Source: an uncultured Lachnospiraceae bacterium
Lineage (GTDB): Bacteria > Bacillota > Clostridia > Lachnospirales > Lachnospiraceae
Length of the DNA stretch: 64,000 nt
Assembly (NCBI GenBank): GCA_910585345.1
Contig: CAJUDS010000001.1
Span: 299,108 to 363,107, forward strand
Reading direction: 5' to 3'
Both the position numbers and the translations under genes were made by a program. Shown here piece after piece: positions 48,502-57,525 of the stretch. The first letter of the stretch is position 1. Each line of letters starts with the position of its first letter. The notes beneath the pieces are model-generated. The model ran no database searches. It was not told the DNA's origin and saw only the letters and a program-made list of their open reading frames with translations.

Positions 48502-50916
48502 TTATTTCATCACAAGATTAATAATCCTTCCCGGTACATAAATCTCTTTGACTACATTGCCGCTCAATTTACTGCCAAGCGCTTCCTTCCCCGCAGCAAT
48601 CGCATCCTCTTTGGAAATGTCAGCGCCCACACGGATCACCGCCCTTGTTTTACCGTTAATCTGCACTGCAATTTCTTTCTCCGCATCAGCCATGGCTTCT
48701 TTGTCGGCCTTGGGCCAAACCGCATGGAATACGGAATCACTGCCTCCCAGCTCTCTCCAAAGCTCCTCGGCAATATGCGGTGCAAAAGGCGCCAGCAAAA
48801 CTACAGCCGTCTGCAGCGTCTCCCTGTCGATACCCTCTTTTTTCGACAGTTCCATCATTTTGTTGTTATACTCCATAAAACCGGAAACTACCGTGTTTAA
48901 ACTAAAACTTTCCAGACGCATTGTAATATCATGCACCATCTTGTGACGAAGTCTGATCATCTCCTTTGTCGCCTGTATTCCACTGTCCTTATTTTCCATT
49001 ACCAGTTTCCAGAATCTCGTCAGGAAACGGTATACCCCGTCAATTCCCCTGTCATCCCATTCCGAATCCAGTTCGGGCGGTCCTACAAACAATTCATAAA
49101 GACGGAGGGAATCACAACCGTAATCTCTCACCAAATCATCCGGAGATACTACATTCCCTTTTGATTTGGACATTTTAATTCCATTTTTGCCTGTAATCAT
49201 ACCTTGATTAAACAGTTTTATAAACGGTTCATCAAAATCAATCACTCCGATATCATGTAAGAATTTCGTGTAAAATCTGGAATAGAGCAGGTGCAGCACC
49301 GCATGCTCCACGCCGCCTATATACATATCCACCGGCAGATACCTGTCCGCCTTCTCTCTGCTCACAAGTTCTTTGTCATTTTTATTGTCCACGTACCGCA
49401 GGAAATACCAGGAGGAACCCGCCCACTGGGGCATCGTATTGGTTTCTCTCCGGGCGGCCGCTCCGCAGACAGGACATGTTGTATTCACCCACGACTCTAT
49501 ATCGGCAAGCGGCGACTCGCCCGTACCTGTAGGCTGATAAGATTCCACTTCAGGAAGCAGCAGAGGGAGCTGGTCTTCCGGCACCGGCACGCATCCGCAT
49601 TGCGGACAATGTATAATCGGTATCGGTTCTCCCCAGTAACGCTGTCTGGAAAATACCCAGTCGCGCAGCTTATAATTAACCGTTTTCCGCCCTGCTCCCA
49701 TCTTTTCAATCATGGCGGGCGCTTCTTTTTTGAGCGTTGCGCTCTCCATACCGTTCCACTCACCAGAATTGATTACCATGCCTTCCGCATTGGTATAAGC
49801 CTCCGTCATCGGTTCGATCTCTTTTCCATCCTTCGCAATCACCTGCACAATCGGTATATGGAATTTGGTGGCAAACTCAAAATCTCTGTCGTCATGGGCC
49901 GGCACGCACATAATGGCCCCTGTTCCATAATCGGCCAACACATAATCAGACAGCCAGATCGGAATTCTGGCGCCGTTCACCGGGTTGACCGCGTAACTTC
50001 CGGTAAATACGCCTGTTTTCTCCTTATCCTGGAGCCGGTCTACATTCGATTTCATGGAAGCTTCATAAATATACCGCTCAACCGCAGCCCTCGTTTCCTC
50101 CGTGGCCAGGCCTGCAGCCATGGCATGCTCCGGTGCAAGTACCATAAAAGTAGCGCCGTATAACGTATCCGGCCTCGTCGTATAAACCGTAATCTTTTCT
50201 TCTCTGCCTTCCACTGCAAAATCCACTTCTGCGCCATAAGACTTTCCGATCCAGTCCGTCTGCATCTTTTTCACCTTCTCAGGCCAGTCCAGTTTGTCCA
50301 GATCATTTAACAGTCTGTCTGCATATTTGGTAATCCGCAGCATCCATTGTTTCAGACTCTTTTTCGTCACATCCGCGCCACAGCGTTCACATTTGCCGTT
50401 TACAACTTCTTCATTGGCAAGCCCTGTTTTACAGGAGGGACACCAATTGATCGGCATCTCTTTTTCGTAAGCCAGTCCGGCTTTAAACATTTTTACAAAA
50501 ATCCACTGTGTCCATTTATAAAAGGCCGGATCTGTAGTATTGACTTCCATATCCCAGTCATACAAAGCCGCAATCTGACCGATCTGCCTTTTGATATTAG
50601 ACACATTCTCCGCCGTGGATTTGGCCGGGTGGACGCCCATTTTAATCGCATAGTTCTCTGCCGGAAGGCCAAACGCATCCCAACCCATCGGATGAATGAT
50701 ATAGTGTCCTCCGTTCAACATTTTATAACGGCTCCACACATCGGAGATCACATATCCTCTCCAATGTCCTACATGAAGACCGTTTCCTGAAGGATACGGA
50801 AACATATCCAGACAATAATATTTCGGCTTCTTACCGTCATTTACATTAACCGGATGCTTCTCCCATTCCTTTCTCCATTTCTCTTCTATTTCTCTGTGAT
50901 TGTAAGGTACTCCCAT
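48502..50916 (-). CDS. leuS: Leucyl-tRNA synthetase
   Basis: The 804-residue class Ia synthetase has DMFPYPSGNGLHVGHWRGY with the HIGH-type HVGH, a zinc-type insertion (NWCPSCKTGLANEEVVNGKC), the CP1 editing domain (YTTRPDTLYGATFMVL and GTGAIMCVPAHDDRDFEFA), the KMSKS loop (GIKMSKSKGNVVS) and the anticodon-binding region. ATG 50916 has AGGAGG upstream. A longer frame would begin inside the promoter. I see no T-box leader in the short 5' region, so it appears to be transcribed constitutively. Confidence 0.97.
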   Translation of the reverse strand: MGVPYNHREIEEKWRKEWEKHPVNVNDGKKPKYYCLDMFPYPSGNGLHVGHWRGYVISDVWSRYKMLNGGHYIIHPMGWDAFGLPAENYAIKMGVHPAKSTAENVSNIKRQIGQIAALYDWDMEVNTTDPAFYKWTQWIFVKMFKAGLAYEKEMPINWCPSCKTGLANEEVVNGKCERCGADVTKKSLKQWMLRITKYADRLLNDLDKLDWPEKVKKMQTDWIGKSYGAEVDFAVEGREEKITVYTTRPDTLYGATFMVLAPEHAMAAGLATEETRAAVERYIYEASMKSNVDRLQDKEKTGVFTGSYAVNPVNGARIPIWLSDYVLADYGTGAIMCVPAHDDRDFEFATKFHIPIVQVIAKDGKEIEPMTEAYTNAEGMVINSGEWNGMESATLKKEAPAMIEKMGAGRKTVNYKLRDWVFSRQRYWGEPIPIIHCPQCGCVPVPEDQLPLLLPEVESYQPTGTGESPLADIESWVNTTCPVCGAAARRETNTMPQWAGSSWYFLRYVDNKNDKELVSREKADRYLPVDMYIGGVEHAVLHLLYSRFYTKFLHDIGVIDFDEPFIKLFNQGMITGKNGIKMSKSKGNVVSPDDLVRDYGCDSLRLYELFVGPPELDSEWDDRGIDGVYRFLTRFWKLVMENKDSGIQATKEMIRLRHKMVHDITMRLESFSLNTVVSGFMEYNNKMMELSKKEGIDRETLQTAVVLLAPFAPHIAEELWRELGGSDSVFHAVWPKADKEAMADAEKEIAVQINGKTRAVIRVGADISKEDAIAAGKEALGSKLSGNVVKEIYVPGRIINLVMK

Positions 50917-50953
50917 CTTTTTCTCCTCCTGACGCGCCTGCTGACTTCCTATT

Positions 50954-50982
50954 ATTTTAGTTTTCCGCAGTGGGATTGTCAA
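50954..50982 (-). promoter_or_regulatory. Promoter of leuS
   Basis: TTGACA (50977-50982), 17-bp spacer and TAAAAT (50954-50959) on the minus strand give a leader of about 30 nt, too short for a T-box. Confidence 0.75.
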
Positions 50983-50993
50983 GCGTTATCACG

Positions 50994-51032
50994 AAAAACG
51001 GCATACGCCGCAGACAGCGTATGCCGTTTTTT
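50994..51032. terminator. Bidirectional terminator between the secreted-protein gene and leuS
   Basis: CGGCATACGC and GCGTATGCCG form a perfect 10-bp stem with A5 before and T6 after. It ends the gene at 51056 on the minus strand, just upstream of the leuS promoter. Confidence 0.88.
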
Positions 51033-51055
51033 ATAAAACTATTCTGCTTGGATTT

Positions 51056-52087
51056 TTATTGATAAATAATACTGTACTGAAATGTTCCCTGACTTGTTGT
51101 AAAAGTAATTGTATCATCGGAACTGTCGATGTCTTCGAGCACTGTCGGCTGCCCGTTAACCACCTGTATCACTTTAAACTGCCTGCCCGGAGCCTGCAGC
51201 TTTGCAGGTATCTGAAACTGGTAGTTCTTTGGCGTATCAAACGTATCGTATACCTTGTCGCCGGTTGTTACCATATTGGAATACGTACATCCATACGTAT
51301 ACCCCGCATACACATAATTCAGATAATATGCTATAATATCCAGATATTCCTCACCCTGTATGATGCGCCGTGAAGTTACTGCCTGTCCTGTGACTTCATA
51401 TCCGGGGGCAAACCGCAGCGGTGAAGTAAACTGCTCCATTTGCGTCTGCTCTTCTTCACGGTCTGCCATCTCATAACGGCGTGTTGCGTCTTCATTATCC
51501 GCCGAATATACAAAAGGAACATTGGGCAGCGTTTTCTGGCGCAGCTTCATTTTCATAGCCCCATCGTCCATAATATAGACAATATTGCCGATACGGCTCT
51601 GCGCAACCCGCGCCCAGCTGTCAAGACTCGTATACGGAATCTTCCCGCCGATCATCCGCGTCGTTTCCTCACTGCCCATAATGCGTACCTGCGGCGCGCT
51701 GTCTATTTTGTCAAATGCATTTCCGCTCTTGATAAAAGTGGTACTGTATACCGTAATATATTTTAATTTTTTAAATTCCGCAAATGCCTTTGTCCCAATA
51801 TCGGTAATACCGGGTCCCACATTTACTGCCTCTATCAGAACGTTGTGCCATGGGCGCGTATACAATGTATCATTTGTATAATCCGGTATGGCGCCCGTCC
51901 CCTCAAAATAGAGAACGCCGTCTTTCACATAGGCTCTCACCCCATCGCTTACTTCCCATACCGCCGACGAATTTGACCACTCATGGTGATCAATCTTTTT
52001 TGCCTCAGCCGTCATCGGCACAAAGCATATGACACATATGGCAGCCGCCAAAACCATTGCCAGAAATTTTTTCCCCGTTTTTCGCAT
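51056..52087 (-). CDS. Secreted LRR_5-type protein of unknown function
   Basis: The 343-residue protein has a signal peptide (FLAMVLAAAICVICFVPMTA, EAK), an N-terminal part with the BspA-like phrase VRAYVKDGVLYFEGTGAIPD and one leucine-rich repeat (ITDIGTKAFAEFKKLKYITV), and a C-terminal region with a beta pattern (IIAYYLNYVYAGYTYGCTYS). There is no sorting signal or membrane helix, so it is likely released. ATG 52087 follows AAAGGAG. It may be an extracellular ligand-binding protein. The repeat type is shared with the surface protein at 39944. Confidence 0.75.
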   Translation of the reverse strand: MRKTGKKFLAMVLAAAICVICFVPMTAEAKKIDHHEWSNSSAVWEVSDGVRAYVKDGVLYFEGTGAIPDYTNDTLYTRPWHNVLIEAVNVGPGITDIGTKAFAEFKKLKYITVYSTTFIKSGNAFDKIDSAPQVRIMGSEETTRMIGGKIPYTSLDSWARVAQSRIGNIVYIMDDGAMKMKLRQKTLPNVPFVYSADNEDATRRYEMADREEEQTQMEQFTSPLRFAPGYEVTGQAVTSRRIIQGEEYLDIIAYYLNYVYAGYTYGCTYSNMVTTGDKVYDTFDTPKNYQFQIPAKLQAPGRQFKVIQVVNGQPTVLEDIDSSDDTITFTTSQGTFQYSIIYQ

Positions 52088-52225
52088 GATACCTCTCCTT
52101 TCCAGAAAGTCTTATATCCAGTTTACAAATTCTGTTATATTTTGTCAACCAATGGAAACATTCCCGCGGCCGGTAATTTTTACCGGTTTCCGTTCAGACC
52201 GCGCCATATAGCAGCCGCATCCTTT

Positions 52226-53863
52226 TTACTGCAGTTCCCTTACCTCATGAAGACCGTATCCTTCCACGTAACCAAGGGAAATATGATCGCCCGCCCGGTA
52301 ACGGATAATGCCGATCAGCGCTTCTTCCGACATATTTACATCAAAGATATCATCCGTGCCTTCGATACAAATATAGTAATGTGTCGTGCCTTCGAGCACA
52401 ACAGGCGCAATCGCCGTAATCCGGCCCGCTATCTGTTTCAGCGCATCCGCATTCCGGCTCACGATACCATTGGTATTCAGAAGCGCGCTGTAATTCTTTT
52501 CGCATTCCTGTATCGTATCACCGATGGCAACCCACTGGTACTTCTGCACATTTACCATCGCATATTTTTTCACAAGGCCGGAAGCATCTTTCAATGCCAT
52601 AAAATACGTCGGCTCATCTGCAATATTCAAAAGCAGCGGGAACGTAGCCACATATCCCAGATTCTGCACCTGCCCTTCCGCAGACGACATAGCCGAATCC
52701 TCTATTGCGCCCTCCACTTTATAAAATCTCGTTTCCATCGTCCGCTGGTTCATCAAAATAAAACCCACGTTGGACTGGTCGCCACTGACAGATGTGACGC
52801 CGGAATATACCCATACGTCATCGTCCAGCGCAATATAGTTATAACCGTTAGTAGACTGCAGACAATCTTTCTGTCCCAGTACGCTGTTTAAAAAACCATG
52901 TTTCAAAATGCCTGAATAATCATATAACTGCGTTAAAAGCTCTGCGGAATACACCTTGTCGACCCATTGCGGCACATCCGCCACATCATAGTCGACACAT
53001 TCCCCCGTCACGGCATTACAGAGCACCACATTGCCCACAGTCTGCCCGCCAAACAATCCGATATTAAACTTTTTCACCGGACAAACCCAGTATGGCGTCC
53101 CTTCCTCATCAATCTCAAAAAACAACTGGTCGTCAAAAATATAAGTCGGATAATGAAAGCGCAGATGCCTGTACAGATTACGGTTAAAATATTCGGACTT
53201 GGAATAGCGGATTCCCTGCTGCAGTTTTACACACTGGGTATCCTGTGTAGCCATATCAATCAAAATATAAGCCGGGATACCGCTTCTGTGATTGGTCAGC
53301 CATTTGATGGGGCTGGCATACGACAATGGCGTCACGCGCACGGGCGTTCCCTGGTAATTAATCTGCGTATAGTCATTGCTGACCTCAAACTGGGATACCA
53401 TATCTACCAGACTTCCCATTTTACGGTTACCCAATAACGCCGCCGAATTTTTATCCAAAAGCGGAATCGTGTTATAGTCCGCCTCCTGAATATCATCGGT
53501 AAAGTTTCTCTCTTCTATTGTAAGAAGCCGCTGATACTTTGCGGCGTTCACAATCGGAGAAGATAAGATGCTGCCGACCAGATAGATGGCAAATACAACG
53601 ACCAGCAGGATTCCCATGTATTTCAACCCTTTCATCTCACTGATGTCCAGATTCAGCCCCAGCCGTCTGCCTTCGGTGAGCAAAATCCTGCGTCCTGCTT
53701 TTTTCACCCCATAAACAGCCATACAGACAACAATAAGCCCCATCATAAAAAACCAGAAACTTGACGAATGGATATTCACAGCCGGCAGATAAATATAATA
53801 CAAAATGCCTGCCGCCAATAGCCCCGCTAAAATAAATATCAGATTCCGCGTTATTTTTTTCAT
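52226..53863 (-). CDS. Membrane protein of unknown function with a large exposed domain
   Basis: The 545-residue protein has three N-terminal membrane helices (LIFILAGLLAAGILYYIYLP, SFWFFMMGLIVVCMAVYGV and YMGILLVVVFAIYLVGSILS) and a C-terminal part of about 430 residues rich in aromatic and beta segments (TYIFDDQLFFEIDEEGTPYW, YYICIEGTDDIFDVN). I recognise no family. ATG 53863 has a GGAAGAG site. A longer start 11 codons upstream lacks one. A CvpA-like or cell-envelope role would be a guess. Confidence 0.72.
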   Translation of the reverse strand: MKKITRNLIFILAGLLAAGILYYIYLPAVNIHSSSFWFFMMGLIVVCMAVYGVKKAGRRILLTEGRRLGLNLDISEMKGLKYMGILLVVVFAIYLVGSILSSPIVNAAKYQRLLTIEERNFTDDIQEADYNTIPLLDKNSAALLGNRKMGSLVDMVSQFEVSNDYTQINYQGTPVRVTPLSYASPIKWLTNHRSGIPAYILIDMATQDTQCVKLQQGIRYSKSEYFNRNLYRHLRFHYPTYIFDDQLFFEIDEEGTPYWVCPVKKFNIGLFGGQTVGNVVLCNAVTGECVDYDVADVPQWVDKVYSAELLTQLYDYSGILKHGFLNSVLGQKDCLQSTNGYNYIALDDDVWVYSGVTSVSGDQSNVGFILMNQRTMETRFYKVEGAIEDSAMSSAEGQVQNLGYVATFPLLLNIADEPTYFMALKDASGLVKKYAMVNVQKYQWVAIGDTIQECEKNYSALLNTNGIVSRNADALKQIAGRITAIAPVVLEGTTHYYICIEGTDDIFDVNMSEEALIGIIRYRAGDHISLGYVEGYGLHEVRELQ

Positions 53864-53954
53864 TGTATTCTCTCTTCCGTTTTTTGTCATTTTCAATAGT
53901 ATGTGGAAAATTATACTACATATTCCCGCTTCCGTCTCTTAAATAATTATTAAA

Positions 53955-54005
53955 AACAAGAAAAGCCTGTGGAAACGGCTTGCCGTCAAAACCGTTTCCA
54001 CAGGC
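53955..54005 (-). terminator. Terminator of the EF-G-like gene
   Basis: GCCTGTGGAAACGG and CCGTTTCCACAGGC form a perfect 14-bp stem with a 13-nt loop followed by a T-rich tract on the minus strand. Confidence 0.9.
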
Positions 54006-54036
54006 CGGAGTCTATTCGCCGGTATCCCGCCGGACG

Positions 54037-56127
54037 CTATGCGTCTGCATTTTCCGATACTTTTGCCGCCCGGTCTGCCACTTCTTTTTCCTGCACGTCA
54101 GAAGGAGCCTGTTCATAACGGGCAAACTCATAAGAGTAAATACCGCGGCCGCCCGTCATAGACCGCAGATCCGTACAGTAACCAAATAACCCTGTCATCG
54201 GTACATCCGCCTCAATGACCTGTTTACCGCCTGCCGCCGGATTCATACCCAGTACACGGCCCCTGCGTTTATTCAGATCACCCATAACATCACCGGTATA
54301 TTGATCCGGAACCGTCACCTTCAAAGATACAATCGGTTCAAGCAAAACCGGCTGCGCTTCCATAAATCCCTTTTTGAATGCCTGAATCGTCGCCATCTTA
54401 AACGCCATTTCAGAAGAATCCACAGGATGATAAGAACCGTCATACAAAACAGCCTTTACGCCCACTACTGGATATGCGGCCAGAGGCCCTTTGAGAACAG
54501 ATTCCTGAAGTCCCTTCTCCACTGCCGGGAAATAGTTCTTCGGTACGGCGCCGCCTACTACCTCTTGTGAGAACTGGAAGCTTTCTTCCAGATTGCCGGA
54601 TGCTTCGAAACGCATCTTTACGTGGCCATACTGTCCATGACCGCCGGACTGCTTTTTATATTTGGATTCCACATCTGATTTTTTACGGATTGTCTCCCGG
54701 AACGCAACTTTCGGTTTGGACAGTTCTATTTCTACTTTATATTCATTCAAAAGCCTGCTGGCTACGATTTCCAGATGCTGATCGCCCATGCCGTACAACA
54801 ACGTCTGTCTGTTCTCACTGTCGTTAACCGCCTTTAAAGTCAAATCTTCATGCATCATCTTCTGCAGCGACTGGGAAATTTTGTCAATATCCCCTTTATT
54901 TTTAGCCCTGTAACGCATATACGTATACGGTATCGAAATCTCCGCCTTACCATAGCGGATCGGCACCGCCTTTGTGGAAAGTGTGTCGCCTGTTCTGGCG
55001 GCAGTCAGCTTCGCTATTGCGCCGATATCGCCCGCATGCAGCTCCGGCACTTCGATCGGCTTGCTGCCCTGAAGCACATACAGTTTTCCGACTTTTTCTT
55101 CCAGATCTTTTTCCTGATTGTAGATCAGATCATCCGCCTTAAACACACCGGAACAAATCTTGACAAGAGAATACTTACCGATAAACGGATCGACAATCGT
55201 CTTAAAAATATAAGCCGATTTCGACTTGGAAAAATCATAATCCGCCTGGAATATCTCATTGGTTTTCAGGTTTACGCCCGCAAACTCCCTGTTCTCAGGA
55301 CTGGGGAAATACTTCACGATATCGTCCAGCAGGGTGTAAATGCCCTGGCAGAGTATGTTGGAACCCATAGACATCGGTATAATCGTGCCGTCCATTACGT
55401 TAGTCCGCACGGCAGCACGGATCTCCGCTTCGGAAAATGTATCTCCTGCAAAGTAACGATCCATAAACTCTTCGCTCGTTTCCGCTACGGCCTCCATCAA
55501 CGTATCTCTGCAGAGCTGCAGATTCGCCTTGTTGTATTCCGGAATCTCACAGTCAACTACTTCCTTACCCTTCCATCTGTGCCCTGTCTCGCTGATTACG
55601 TTGATATAGCCTACGAATTTTTCATTCTCCCGGATCGGCAGATGAAACGGCGCCAGCTTTTTGCCGTATCTCGCCGTCATGTCTTCCACAACCTGTCTGT
55701 AAGAAGCGTTGTCCACATCCATATCCGTTACAAATACCATACGGGGCAGTTTATATTTCTCACAAAGCTCCCATGCTTTTTCCGTTCCGACTTCCATGCC
55801 CGCCTTACCGGAGACAACGATAACCGCCGCATCCGCAGCGCTCACTGCTTCCTCCACTTCTCCTACAAAATCAAAATAACCGGGCGTATCTATCATATTA
55901 ATCTTGGCGCCTTCCCATTCCAGCGGGATTACAGAAGCACTGATGGAAAACTTTCTCTTCTGCTCTTCTTTTCCAAAATCGCTGACGGTATTTCCATCTG
56001 TCACCTTCCCCATCCTGGAAGTAAGGCCGGCCAAATATGCCATTGCCTCTGCCAGAGAAGTCTTTCCCGCACCGCCGTGTCCCAGTAAAACCACATTGCG
56101 AATTTTGTCAGTTGTGTAAACATTCAT
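54037..56127 (-). CDS. Elongation factor G-like GTPase (EF-G paralogue)
   Basis: The 696-residue protein has G1 VVLLGHGGAGKTSLAEAMAY, the G3 region INMIDTPGYFDFVGEVEEAV, G4 FVTDMDVDNAS (TDMD instead of NKxD), and domains II-V (GHGQYGHVKMRFEASGN and GDVMGDLNKRRGRVLGMNP). The G3 and domain IV/V features place it in the EF-G family, while the altered G4 and the position away from rpsL-rpsG-tufA point to the EF-G-like paralogue clade with uncertain translational role rather than fusA. ATG 56127 has GGAGGG upstream. It is monocistronic, with its own promoter and terminator. Confidence 0.88.
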   Translation of the reverse strand: MNVYTTDKIRNVVLLGHGGAGKTSLAEAMAYLAGLTSRMGKVTDGNTVSDFGKEEQKRKFSISASVIPLEWEGAKINMIDTPGYFDFVGEVEEAVSAADAAVIVVSGKAGMEVGTEKAWELCEKYKLPRMVFVTDMDVDNASYRQVVEDMTARYGKKLAPFHLPIRENEKFVGYINVISETGHRWKGKEVVDCEIPEYNKANLQLCRDTLMEAVAETSEEFMDRYFAGDTFSEAEIRAAVRTNVMDGTIIPMSMGSNILCQGIYTLLDDIVKYFPSPENREFAGVNLKTNEIFQADYDFSKSKSAYIFKTIVDPFIGKYSLVKICSGVFKADDLIYNQEKDLEEKVGKLYVLQGSKPIEVPELHAGDIGAIAKLTAARTGDTLSTKAVPIRYGKAEISIPYTYMRYRAKNKGDIDKISQSLQKMMHEDLTLKAVNDSENRQTLLYGMGDQHLEIVASRLLNEYKVEIELSKPKVAFRETIRKKSDVESKYKKQSGGHGQYGHVKMRFEASGNLEESFQFSQEVVGGAVPKNYFPAVEKGLQESVLKGPLAAYPVVGVKAVLYDGSYHPVDSSEMAFKMATIQAFKKGFMEAQPVLLEPIVSLKVTVPDQYTGDVMGDLNKRRGRVLGMNPAAGGKQVIEADVPMTGLFGYCTDLRSMTGGRGIYSYEFARYEQAPSDVQEKEVADRAAKVSENADA

Positions 56128-56212
56128 ATAAATTCCCTCCAATTATGCTGTTTTGGGTATCTTTCCAAGATTTGACAGGAATTTCCGATCCTCTCCCATT
56201 TCCCATGTGTAC

Positions 56213-56241
56213 ATTTTACTAAATTTCCTCTTTAATTACAA
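56213..56241 (-). promoter_or_regulatory. Promoter of the EF-G-like gene
   Basis: TTGTAA (56236-56241), 17-bp spacer and TAAAAT (56213-56218) on the minus strand, giving a leader of about 80 nt. Confidence 0.55.
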
Positions 56242-56288
56242 GTAACTTTGCACATTTTGTTAGACTTCGGTCGTCCTGCGCCTTTCTC

Positions 56289-56317
56289 TTGCCTGAATTT
56301 CCGGTTAGTGCTACTAT
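56289..56317 (+). promoter_or_regulatory. Promoter of tyrA
   Basis: TTGCCT (56289-56294), 17-bp spacer and TACTAT (56312-56317), 26 bp upstream of the tyrA ATG and divergent from the EF-G-like gene. Confidence 0.5.
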
Positions 56318-56343
56318 AGTAAGCGAAAAAGAAAGGAGTCATT

Positions 56344-57444
56344 ATGAAAGCAATTTCCTGCGGCTTTATCGGCCTCGGCCTGATCGGCGGTTCCATTGCC
56401 AAGGCGTTGAAGCGATATAACAGTACAATAACCATCTATGCATATGACAGTAATCCGGACACGCTCCGTCAGGCACAGCAGGACGGAATTGCCGACAAAA
56501 TTTCGACACGGATCGACAACACCTTTTCCGGCTGTGATATCTTATTTTTATGCGCGCCGGTTTCCTGTAATGACGAAAATCTATTGCAGCTGAAACAGTT
56601 CCTGACACAAGACTGTATCCTGACGGACGTAGGAAGCGTCAAAAACGGTATTCACAGGCAAATCACCGCCCTTGGACTGGAACATCTCTTTATCGGCGGT
56701 CATCCCATGGCAGGCAGCGAACGCTACGGCTATGCCAACGCCAAAGCTAATCTGCTGGAAAACGCTTATTATATCCTGACACCCACAGATACCGTCCCTG
56801 ACAGGAAAGTCGATTTTTACAAAGAACTTGTCTCCTCAATCGGCGCTATTGCGCTTGTGCTCACCTGCGAACAACACGATTATGTAACCGCGGCCATCAG
56901 CCATCTGCCCCATGTCATTGCCGCCTCTCTTGTAAATCTTGTCAAAGACAGCGACGAAAAGGACGGCATCATGCGTATGATCGCGGCAGGCGGCTTCAAG
57001 GATATCACCCGGATTGCGTCCTCATCATCCTCTATGTGGCAGCAGATCTGCCTGTCAAACCCGGAAAATATCTCCGGCCTGCTGACGCGCTACATTGACA
57101 CGCTCTGCCAGATCAGAAAACAGATCGAAGAAGGCAGCGGAAACGAAATCTACAACTTTTTCGACAAAGCCCGCGTCTACAGAGATTCTTTTATTGAAGC
57201 CTCCAGCGGACCAATCAAAAAAGTATTCTCTCTTCAGGTGGATATCGCCGACGAACCCGGCGCAATCGCCTCTATCGCCACTATGCTGGCATTAAACGGC
57301 ATCAACATTAAAAACATCGGCATTGCGCACAACCGGGAACTGGAAGAAGGTATCCTCCGCATTGAATTTTATGAAGAAACCGGTTTAAACGCCGCCAGCG
57401 CCGTTCTGAAAAACAGGGGCTATACGATTTACGGGAAAAAATAA
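56344..57444 (+). CDS. tyrA: Prephenate dehydrogenase
   Basis: The 366-residue enzyme makes 4-hydroxyphenylpyruvate for tyrosine. An N-terminal NAD-binding fold (CGFIGLGLIGGSIAKALKR) leads to the prephenate site (IGGHPMAGSERYGYANA), the helical dimerisation domain (SHLPHVIAASLVNL) and a C-terminal ACT domain (FSLQVDIADEPGAIASIATM to GILRIEFYEETG) for feedback control, presumably by tyrosine. AAAGGAG lies close to ATG 56344. It is followed 81 bp later by aroA, forming an aromatic amino acid pair. Confidence 0.94.
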   Translation: MKAISCGFIGLGLIGGSIAKALKRYNSTITIYAYDSNPDTLRQAQQDGIADKISTRIDNTFSGCDILFLCAPVSCNDENLLQLKQFLTQDCILTDVGSVKNGIHRQITALGLEHLFIGGHPMAGSERYGYANAKANLLENAYYILTPTDTVPDRKVDFYKELVSSIGAIALVLTCEQHDYVTAAISHLPHVIAASLVNLVKDSDEKDGIMRMIAAGGFKDITRIASSSSSMWQQICLSNPENISGLLTRYIDTLCQIRKQIEEGSGNEIYNFFDKARVYRDSFIEASSGPIKKVFSLQVDIADEPGAIASIATMLALNGINIKNIGIAHNRELEEGILRIEFYEETGLNAASAVLKNRGYTIYGKK

Positions 57445-57525
57445 ACCAACATCCATACAACAGTTGGTTTCTCATAATCGACATGCGATGCAGTCTCCTG
57501 CACAAAACATGGAAAGGATGAAAAA

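Noticed and set aside
50917..50994. T-box riboswitch before leuS
   Set aside because: The promoter lies about 40 bp before the ATG and leaves a leader far too short for a T-box.
54850..56088. A 412-codon frame on the plus strand
   Set aside because: Antisense shadow of the EF-G-like gene.
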